The notes below the pieces were generated by a model. The model searched no databases. It saw only the letters and a program-made list of their open reading frames with translations, and had not been told where the DNA came from. DNA of 5,923 nt from positions 3,901 through 9,823 of the forward strand of contig DHPL01000054.1 of assembly GCA_002407905.1 (NCBI GenBank), in the 5' to 3' direction. Positions 1 through 4,681 of the stretch are shown here, in pieces (the stretch's first letter is position 1; every line of letters begins with the position of its first letter). The translations under genes were made by a program, and so were the position numbers. This stretch comes from Anaerolineaceae bacterium UBA5365 (GTDB lineage Bacteria; Chloroflexota; Anaerolineae; Anaerolineales; Anaerolineaceae).

Positions 1-636
1 GCGCCAATAGGAAGCACGGGCTTCCAGAAATTCCTGGATTTGCGGTTCAAGTGATGAAAGGTCCAGGTAGAAATGTTCCGTCTCACGCAGTTCAGGCGGG
101 AGCCCGTCCAAAGTGGACCGGGGATCCAGCAGTTTTTCGGCCTCAAGTACATTACCGCAGCGTTCGCACTGGTCCGCGCGGGCATCCGGATTGCCGCAAA
201 TGTAACAAGTTCCCACAACGTAGCGGTCGGGCAGGAAGCGCTGCAGGCTCGGGCTGTACCACTGCCTGGATATGGCGGTATTCAGGTAACCGTTGTCCTT
301 TAAAGCGAGGAATACCTTTTGGGCAACCTCGAAATGGGTCTCTGTGTGCGTGCTGGTGAAAATGTCGTAACTGATGCCCAAGCGCTGGAAGAGCTCCACG
401 AACCGGGGGTGGTAGTGATGGTAAACCTCTTCCGGTGTTTTGCCTTCCGCGTCCGCTTTGATCGTGATGGCTGTTCCATGCGAATCAGATCCGGACACCA
501 TCAGCACTTTCCGTCCGCGTAAACGATGAAAACGCGCGCAGATATCCCCCGGCAAATGCGAGCCGGTGATATTTCCTGCGTGGATGTCCGAGTTTGCGTA
601 GGGCCAGGCGATGGCGATCAGGATCTTTTGCGACAT
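1..636 (-). CDS. metG: Methionyl-tRNA synthetase, N-terminal part (cut by left edge)
   Basis: Cytoplasmic class I aminoacyl-tRNA synthetase that charges tRNA-Met with methionine using ATP. The first 212 residues are present; the KMSKS loop and anticodon-binding domain lie beyond the left edge. Visible in the sequence: WPYAN at residues 11-15, then HAGN at 19-22 in the place of the HIGH signature, GSDSHG at 49-54 (the family's GTDEHG-like segment), and a zinc knuckle with Cys144, Cys147, Cys157 and Cys160. The knuckle spacing is CxxC-x9-CxxC, as in the E. coli-type enzyme. The segment LDPRSTLDG at 170-178 is also typical of the family. The ATG at 636-634 is chosen because GGAGG sits 8 nt upstream and the protein begins directly with the Rossmann strand. 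The gene follows yceD on the same strand after 58 bp and may be read from its own promoter or with yceD. The family call is very secure. Confidence 0.96.
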   Translation of the reverse strand, partial: MSQKILIAIAWPYANSDIHAGNITGSHLPGDICARFHRLRGRKVLMVSGSDSHGTAITIKADAEGKTPEEVYHHYHPRFVELFQRLGISYDIFTSTHTETHFEVAQKVFLALKDNGYLNTAISRQWYSPSLQRFLPDRYVVGTCYICGNPDARADQCERCGNVLEAEKLLDPRSTLDGLPPELRETEHFYLDLSSLEPQIQEFLEARASYWR

Positions 637-644
637 GAATAAAG

Positions 645-649
645 CCTCC
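645..649 (-). promoter_or_regulatory. Shine-Dalgarno of metG
   Basis: GGAGG on the minus strand lies 8 nt upstream of the metG ATG. It is a full-strength site with good spacing and fixes the start of metG at position 636. Confidence 0.8.
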
Positions 650-664
650 GTGTTCAGTCGGGGA

Positions 665-670
665 ATTTTA
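665..670 (-). promoter_or_regulatory. Possible -10 element for metG
   Basis: TAAAAT on the minus strand, preceded by TGA, lies in the 58-bp gap between yceD and metG and is followed by a C-rich run. It is 28 nt upstream of the start codon, which leaves room for a short leader carrying GGAGG. I see no good -35 hexamer at 16-18 bp, so this is suggestive only. The same TAAAAT appears just before the lipoprotein gene. Confidence 0.35.
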
Positions 671-687
671 TCACTTAGAACCTATGA

Positions 688-712
688 ATTCGAGTTAGTC
701 GAATCGGATTCG
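688..712. repeat. Overlapping short inverted repeats at the yceD stop
   Basis: ATTCGA (688-693) and TCGAAT (699-704) form a perfect 6-bp inverted repeat with a 5-nt loop holding most of the yceD stop codon. CGAATC (700-705) and GATTCG (707-712) form a second 6-bp pair around a single base. In the yceD transcript the first pair could fold into a weak hairpin. There is no following U-tract, so I do not call it a terminator. Part of the symmetry comes from the codons of the C-terminal residues. Confidence 0.4.
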
Positions 713-1177
713 GGCTGAATTATGTTCGCACTCTGCCAGGTTGAGGTTTTGGCCGCACTCAGTGCAGATGCCTTTGCAGTCTGCCCGGCATACGTAATTG
801 ATCGGCAGGCCCAGCAGAAGGTAATCGCGGAATGTTTCGGAGAGGTCGATGTACCCGTCCTCCGGGATCACCTGATCGCCTTCGTCGCGGATGCGTTCCG
901 GGAAAAAGAAGAGCTCCTCAAATTGGGTATCAACATTCGCCAGGCCGGTCTCCAGGCAGCGCCCGCATTCGGCTTCTATGCGGCCCGAAAGTGTTCCCCG
1001 GAAGAGCAAACCCTCCTGCGTGCGCGAAATGCGGTAATCGCATACCAGGTCAAACACATTCAGATCCGGCTGAATGAAGATCTCATCGTATTCCACGTGG
1101 AATTCACGTTCAAAGCCGATTGGCTTGCCGAGAAAATAACCGATGTTAGTCTTGAGGGGATAGCGTTTTTGTTCCAT
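695..1177 (-). CDS. yceD: YceD / DUF177 family protein (23S rRNA accumulation)
   Basis: A 160-aa cytoplasmic protein of the DUF177/YceD family. In E. coli and plants this family is needed for normal 23S rRNA accumulation; the molecular mechanism is poorly known. The diagnostic parts are CGRC at residues 71-74, the IDLSE-x-RDYLLL-x-LP segment at about 110-125, and the cysteine-rich tail C130-x3-C134-x3-C138-x2-C141 (CRADC, KGIC, TEC), followed by QNLN and C150. The tail is probably a zinc site (inference). The ATG at 1177 is preferred. The frame is also open from an in-frame TTG at 1189, which would add four residues (MYLN), but the upstream AGAAGG at 1197-1192 is only 2 nt from that TTG, and 14 nt from the ATG, so the ribosome site does not settle the choice. 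The gene is divergent from rdgB and followed by metG. In many bacteria yceD precedes rpmF (ribosomal protein L32); here it does not. Confidence 0.9.
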   Translation of the reverse strand: MEQKRYPLKTNIGYFLGKPIGFEREFHVEYDEIFIQPDLNVFDLVCDYRISRTQEGLLFRGTLSGRIEAECGRCLETGLANVDTQFEELFFFPERIRDEGDQVIPEDGYIDLSETFRDYLLLGLPINYVCRADCKGICTECGQNLNLAECEHNSARIRFD

Positions 1178-1204
1178 GTTTAGGTACAATACCTTCTGGC
1201 CGGC

Positions 1205-1233
1205 ATTATAACATGTGGGTTTAGAGATATGAA
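1205..1233 (-). promoter_or_regulatory. Likely sigma-70 type promoter for yceD
   Basis: On the minus strand there is a perfect -10 hexamer TATAAT (1210-1205). TTCATA (1233-1228) lies 17 bp upstream and matches the -35 consensus TTGACA at 4 of 6 positions. Transcription would start near 1198, giving a leader of about 20 nt with AGAAGG in it before the ATG at 1177. The -35 hexamer overlaps the start codon of the divergent rdgB. On the plus strand the same AT-rich core reads TATAAC (1207-1212), a possible weak -10 for rdgB with no convincing -35. The core may therefore serve both directions. Confidence 0.55.
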
Positions 1234-1825
1234 ACGCATCCTTTTAGCAACGATTAACCCGGGGAAATTGCGCGAGATCAGCGCGATCCTGCAAGGTTTG
1301 CAGCTTGAATTGCTGCGCCCTGCAGATCTGGGCCTTAGCCTGGAGGTGGAAGAGAACGGCACCAGCTACTCTCAGAACGCCCTCCTAAAAGCACTTGCCT
1401 TTGCCGCTGCAAGCGGCCTGCCCGTCCTTGCCGATGACAGCGGCCTGGAAGTGGAGGCTTTGGGTGGGCAACCCGGCATCCATTCGCACCGGTTCAACCC
1501 TAAACCCGGCGCCTCCGACGCGGACCGTTGCGATTACCTTGTTGAAAAATTAATGTCACACCCCCAGCCATGGAAGGCGCGTTTTGTCTGCCACGCGGTT
1601 TTTCTGGTTCCGGGTGAAGAACCCGTCTTTTTTGAGGGCTTCTGCCCGGGGCAGATCGTTCCCCTCCCTCGGGGAAATAACGGCTTTGGGTACGACCCCA
1701 TCATGCAAATTGAGGGACTGGAGGAGACCATGGCTCAGCTGCCGGATTGGGTCAAAAACCGCATCAGCCACCGTGCCCAGGCCTTTAACACCGCGGTTCC
1801 TCTGTTAGCAGAATTCTGCCTTTAA
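1229..1825 (+). CDS. rdgB: XTP/dITP diphosphatase (RdgB/HAM1 family)
   Basis: House-cleaning NTP pyrophosphatase that hydrolyses ITP, dITP and XTP to the monophosphate and pyrophosphate, keeping deaminated purines out of DNA and RNA. It acts in the cytoplasm, usually as a homodimer with a divalent metal. The protein is 198 aa, the normal family length. Motifs seen: TINPGK at residues 8-13 (substrate loop, Asn10 and Lys13), ADDSGLEV at 68-75 with the catalytic/metal aspartates D69 and D70, QPGIHSHRF at 81-89, FGYDP at 153-157, and KNRISHRAQAF at 176-186, the base-recognition SHR signature. The loop after PGI reads HSHRF where the family more often has YSARY, a minor variation. The ATG at 1229 has only a weak upstream purine run (TTAGAG). 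A TATAAC 16 nt upstream would give a very short leader. It is divergent from yceD and convergent with the following kinase-family gene. Confidence 0.96.
   Translation: MKRILLATINPGKLREISAILQGLQLELLRPADLGLSLEVEENGTSYSQNALLKALAFAAASGLPVLADDSGLEVEALGGQPGIHSHRFNPKPGASDADRCDYLVEKLMSHPQPWKARFVCHAVFLVPGEEPVFFEGFCPGQIVPLPRGNNGFGYDPIMQIEGLEETMAQLPDWVKNRISHRAQAFNTAVPLLAEFCL
1808..1819. repeat. 12-bp perfect palindrome at the end of rdgB
   Basis: GCAGAATTCTGC is a perfect dyad within the last codons of rdgB, just before the overlapping stop codons of the two convergent genes. As RNA it could form only a 4-bp stem with an AATT loop. On the plus strand it is followed by CCTTTAAGCTTT, not a clean U-tract. 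A role as a weak bidirectional terminator is possible but unproven, and chance plus codon choice could explain it. Confidence 0.3.
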
Positions 1826-2307
1826 GCTTTATACCCAAACCGGCGCAACAAGGCCTTCCGGTCGCTGGCGTCTTCGGGGCCTTCCACACCTAAGGGAACC
1901 TGGCCATCGATCACACCCAGGATCCCGCGCCCATCGCCTTCTTCCACAACCACCACCTGGGTTGGGTTGGCGGTCGCGCAAAACACGCGGCAGACCTCGG
2001 GCACTGCCTTGACGGCATTGAGTACATTGATGGGGAAGAAACCCGGGCCAAGAAAGATGATGAAGGCATGGCCGGCAGCGATGGCTTTGGCATTATCCAC
2101 CGCAAGGTCGATCGAAGCCTGGTGGGTACCGGAAAAACGGATCAGCCTCTGAGTGGAGGCCTCGCAAAAGGCAAGCCCAAATTGGATGCCCGGTACAGAA
2201 TTCACCAGCGCCTCGTGCAGGTCTTCAACTGTTTTGATGAAGTGGGATTGGCCTAGAATGAAATTGGCATCCTCGGGTTTTTCAATTTTGACAAGCTTGA
2301 TTTCCAT
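1822..2307 (-). CDS. Adenosine-specific kinase family protein (PF04008, DUF355)
   Basis: A 161-aa cytoplasmic protein of the small family annotated 'adenosine-specific kinase', known mainly from archaea, Thermotogae and a scattering of other bacteria. The name rests on structural-genomics work reporting adenosine binding and kinase activity; its physiological role is not settled. Family-like segments are GQSHFIKTVEDL at residues 19-30, FGLAFCEAS at 43-51, IAAGHAF at 76-82, FPINVLNAVKAVPEVC at 91-106, CATANPTQVVV at 110-120 and GRGILGVIDG at 126-135. There is no signal peptide or membrane segment. The ATG at 2307 is chosen because AAGGAG lies 5 nt upstream and the family starts at this point. 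The reading frame stays open for 15 codons further upstream, but those residues look non-homologous. The gene is convergent with rdgB (4-bp overlap) and divergent from the lipoprotein gene. The family call is firm; the function is tentative. Confidence 0.9.
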   Translation of the reverse strand: MEIKLVKIEKPEDANFILGQSHFIKTVEDLHEALVNSVPGIQFGLAFCEASTQRLIRFSGTHQASIDLAVDNAKAIAAGHAFIIFLGPGFFPINVLNAVKAVPEVCRVFCATANPTQVVVVEEGDGRGILGVIDGQVPLGVEGPEDASDRKALLRRFGYKA

Positions 2308-2312
2308 TCTTT

Positions 2313-2318
2313 CTCCTT
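2313..2318 (-). promoter_or_regulatory. Shine-Dalgarno deciding the start of the adenosine-specific kinase gene
   Basis: AAGGAG on the minus strand is separated by 5 nt from the ATG at 2307. It supports this start over the upstream in-frame start at 2352. I see no convincing promoter for this gene in the 65-bp divergent gap. Confidence 0.8.
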
Positions 2319-2360
2319 GCTGAGCATAAGGGCAAAATGATTCTGAAAGCACAGTTGGGG

Positions 2361-2366
2361 TAAAAT
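2361..2366 (+). promoter_or_regulatory. Possible -10 element of a leaderless lipoprotein mRNA
   Basis: TAAAAT, preceded by GGGG, ends 6 nt before the ATG at 2373. At this spacing transcription would begin at or next to the start codon. No normal Shine-Dalgarno lies at the usual distance, which fits leaderless translation. There is no clear -35 hexamer. This is an inference from spacing only. Confidence 0.4.
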
Positions 2367-2372
2367 CTGCGC

Positions 2373-3434
2373 ATGCCCGGTAAGTTTTCCAAGCATGATT
2401 ATCCCATTGTTTTAATCCTCTGTATCAGCCTGCTCCTTGCCGCTTGCTCGCCGGGGCCTGCTAGCCGCCCAACCGAGGTTGCTGGCACGCCTGCTCCGGC
2501 TAACCTCGCCATAAGCGTTCTGCCAACCTACACGCCCACCCCCCTGCCTTTAGGCAGCACGGAGAATCCCCTCAGAATCGGTATTGTCCTGCCCTCACCT
2601 TCAGTAGAGAGTGAAGCAGCCTTGCGCAGCTTAAACCAGGCCATCAGCGGCATGAGCAATTTCGCGGTGCAATTCCAGCCTTTTGCAAGCTATATAGATA
2701 TGGAGAACGCCCTCCAGCGCAAATTAATCCAAATGGCCTGGACCCAACCGGTGGAGTACCTGCTGGCCTCCGAAAAAGGCCTGCTTTATGCCGCCCTCGT
2801 TACCAACCACCTGGGCGTCACTGCCTATGGTGTGCAGTTTGTGGGCAACGCTGCCAGCAATTTCGCCTTATACTTTGATGCCGGCACAAACCGTTCAACC
2901 AGCGAGGCACCTACCGCTCTAGCGCAATTTTCCGGGCTGCGGCCCTGCTTCCTGAGCACCAACTCCCTTTCCGGGTATTGGGTTCCGCTGGGTTACCTGA
3001 AAGCCGCAAATGTAGGCAATCAAGCGCCGGTTTTCACCTACAGCCATTCCGCCAGCCTGCGCGCGCTCTACATTACGGGCATCTGTGATTACGCTGCCAC
3101 CTATGCCATCTCAGGCGACCCACGCACTTCTTCGGCGGTGATCGTTGACCTTGGCGACGCACTCAGCCAGTTGCCCGTTATCTGGATTTCGCCGCCTGTG
3201 ATCCCGAATTTGGTTCTCGCATCCGCGCCGGACCTGGATGCCGCGATCTTGAACCGTGTCACGGAAGCCTTGCTGGCCTTCTCCCAAACCGAACAAGGCC
3301 GGGCTGAATTAAGCCTGGGTTTGAATTACGAGATCTCAGGGCTGGAAGCCTTTACGGATTCAGGCTTTACTGAATTGCGGGCGCTTCTGGCCGGCGTGAA
3401 CCTGAGCCTCAGCAGTTTATTGCCTGCTCCATAA
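2373..3434 (+). CDS. PhnD-like substrate-binding lipoprotein
   Basis: A 353-aa exported lipoprotein resembling the phosphate/phosphonate-binding PhnD family (PF12974-type type-2 periplasmic fold). A short basic N-end (Lys4, Lys7) and hydrophobic stretch 11-24 lead to the lipobox LLAAC, with Cys25 as the probable lipidated residue. Residues 26-62 are a Pro/Thr/Ala-rich linker. The binding domain starts near 66 (PLRIGIVLP). PhnD-like landmarks are QPVEYLLASEKG at 125-136, STNSLSGYWVPLGYL at 195-209 (the family's STSGY segment), YSHSASLRAL at 223-232, GICDYAATYAI at 236-246, and IPNLVLASAPDLD at 277-289 before a final helix. It opens a three-gene plus-strand cluster with sanA and an HD-domain gene. 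No ABC permease or ATPase gene is in the window, so the ligand is unknown. It may serve a transporter encoded elsewhere or act as a sensor or scavenger. The fold family is well supported; phosphonate binding is not shown. Confidence 0.82.
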   Translation: MPGKFSKHDYPIVLILCISLLLAACSPGPASRPTEVAGTPAPANLAISVLPTYTPTPLPLGSTENPLRIGIVLPSPSVESEAALRSLNQAISGMSNFAVQFQPFASYIDMENALQRKLIQMAWTQPVEYLLASEKGLLYAALVTNHLGVTAYGVQFVGNAASNFALYFDAGTNRSTSEAPTALAQFSGLRPCFLSTNSLSGYWVPLGYLKAANVGNQAPVFTYSHSASLRALYITGICDYAATYAISGDPRTSSAVIVDLGDALSQLPVIWISPPVIPNLVLASAPDLDAAILNRVTEALLAFSQTEQGRAELSLGLNYEISGLEAFTDSGFTELRALLAGVNLSLSSLLPAP

Positions 3435-3447
3435 CCCCTTCATTTCT

Positions 3448-4080
3448 ATGAAAACGCTTCGCACTATTGTTATCGGTATTGGCCTGGCTTTTCTCCTGAT
3501 CGCCCTTGCCAGAGCGGCGATGATCCTCGGCTCCCAGCCGATGATCAAGTCGGCTGACCAGCTAGAGCATACCCAGACCGCGCTTGTACTAGGCGCCGGC
3601 CTCATGCGGGATGGCAGCCCAACCGCTCCATTGCGGGACCGCCTGGAGGCGGCGAAGGAACTTTATGACCAGGGGATCGTGAAAGTGCTTTTGCTATCGG
3701 GGGATAACCGCAGCCTGGATTACAACGAGCCAGAGGCAATGCGCCGATACTTATCAACTAGGGGCATATCTGACGCTGCCATGGTCCTGGATTTTGCCGG
3801 CCGCCGCACCTACGACAGCTGTTACCGGGCCAAAGCGATATTTGGGCAGAATTCATTGATTATCGTTACCCAACGTTATCACCTCTACCGCGCGATCTAT
3901 CTATGCCAGGGCTTGGAAATTGAAAGCCAGGGTTTTGTGGCAGATCGCACTCCTTACCTAAAAAGGCGGTATATTTATTGGAATTTCCGCGAAGTTGGAG
4001 CCAGCTTAGCCGCATATTGGGATATTTTGCGTAAACCCCAGCCTGTGCTTGGGGAACCTCTGCCCATCATCGCGCCTTAG
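3448..4080 (+). CDS. sanA: SanA-like DUF218 membrane-anchored protein
   Basis: A 210-aa protein of the DUF218 (PF02698) family, closer to E. coli SanA than to YdcF. SanA is an inner-membrane protein linked to envelope barrier function and vancomycin exclusion at high temperature; its biochemical activity is unknown. One transmembrane helix covers about residues 7-28, with the catalytic-like domain probably outside. Motifs: LVLGAGLMRDG at 47-57, RDRLEAA at 63-69, LLLSGDN at 81-87, YNEPEAMRRYL at 92-102, VLDFAGRRTYDS at 113-124, TQRYHLYRA at 141-149, then REVGASLAAYWDI at 181-193 and KPQPVLGEPLPI near the end. These line up with SanA over its length, including the tail. The ATG at 3448 lies 13 nt after the lipoprotein stop. 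No Shine-Dalgarno is visible in that spacer, so translation may be coupled to the upstream gene. No downstream spacer exists: the HD gene begins at once. Confidence 0.9.
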   Translation: MKTLRTIVIGIGLAFLLIALARAAMILGSQPMIKSADQLEHTQTALVLGAGLMRDGSPTAPLRDRLEAAKELYDQGIVKVLLLSGDNRSLDYNEPEAMRRYLSTRGISDAAMVLDFAGRRTYDSCYRAKAIFGQNSLIIVTQRYHLYRAIYLCQGLEIESQGFVADRTPYLKRRYIYWNFREVGASLAAYWDILRKPQPVLGEPLPIIAP

Positions 4081-4083
4081 GAG
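4079..4083 (+). promoter_or_regulatory. Shine-Dalgarno of the HD-domain gene overlapping the sanA stop
   Basis: AGGAG includes the last two bases of the sanA TAG stop and lies 5 nt before the ATG at 4089. It favours that ATG over the in-frame GTG at 4083, which would overlap the site. The arrangement indicates co-transcription and possible translational coupling with sanA. Confidence 0.75.
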
Positions 4084-4088
4084 TGATC

Positions 4089-4670
4089 ATGAACCGCAAA
4101 GAAGCTTTGGATATCGTTAGAAAACACATCAAGAGTGAGAGTTTGGTCCATCATATGCAGGCTGTTGAAGCCGCGATGGTGGCTTATGCCGAAAAATTAG
4201 GCCAGGACACCGAGGTTTGGGGGGCGGCAGGCCTTTTGCATGATTATGATTGGGAGATCCATCCAGATGTGGATAGCCATCCCCTGGAAGGTATTGCCTA
4301 CTTACGTGAGCAGGGTGTAAGTGAGGAAATTTTGCATGCCATCGCTGCACACGCCACCCACACCGACTATCCCCGGGAAAGCCTGCTGGATAAGTACCTT
4401 TATGCCTGCGATGAGATCACGGGGATGATCACCGCCGTTGCCCTGGTTCGACCTTCGCGTTCGCTCTATGATCTGGAAGCTTCTTCGGTCAAGAAAAAGT
4501 GGAAGGATAAGTCTTTCGCTGCCGGCACTGACCGGGATGTGATGGCCGAAGGCGCATCTGAAATAGGCATCGACCTCTGGGAGCATGTGGGCAACGTTAT
4601 CTTAGCTATGCGCAAGATAGCGCCTTTATTGAGTCTTGAAGGCAATTTACCGAGACCTGCCGAGTTGTAA
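4089..4670 (+). CDS. HD-domain phosphohydrolase, uncharacterised family
   Basis: A 193-aa soluble HD-superfamily protein. The metal-binding pattern is visible: His21/His22 (VHHMQAVEAAM), the HD doublet His51-Asp52 in GLLHDYDWE, His64 in SHPLEG, His83, and IAAHATH with His88 and His91, then Asp108 in YACDEITG. The second half (RPSRSLYDLEASSV-KKKWKDK-FAAGTDRD, residues about 121-150) is a recurring C-terminal part of a bacterial HD subfamily annotated only as 'HD domain protein' or 'hydrolase'. The family hydrolyses phosphate esters, often of nucleotides; the substrate here is unknown. The ATG at 4089 is chosen because AGGAG lies 5 nt upstream; a GTG at 4083 would add two residues. It is the third gene of the lipoprotein-sanA cluster and ends 11 bp from the convergent gyrA. 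The fold is secure, the function open. Confidence 0.9.
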   Translation: MNRKEALDIVRKHIKSESLVHHMQAVEAAMVAYAEKLGQDTEVWGAAGLLHDYDWEIHPDVDSHPLEGIAYLREQGVSEEILHAIAAHATHTDYPRESLLDKYLYACDEITGMITAVALVRPSRSLYDLEASSVKKKWKDKSFAAGTDRDVMAEGASEIGIDLWEHVGNVILAMRKIAPLLSLEGNLPRPAEL

Positions 4671-4681
4671 TACGCTTGAAT

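Noticed and set aside
51..522. Plus-strand open frames opposite the left end
   Set aside because: They lie opposite metG, which has continuous family motifs through the whole stretch. Their translations look like reverse-strand noise.
722..1183. Open frame of 153 codons on the plus strand
   Set aside because: It is antisense to nearly all of yceD, whose protein matches a known family; the plus-strand translation has no recognisable motif or ribosome site.
2308..2372. Promoter for the adenosine-specific kinase gene (TATGCT on the minus strand)
   Set aside because: The hexamer matches the -10 consensus at only 4 of 6 positions, and the region 16-18 bp upstream has no -35 resemblance.
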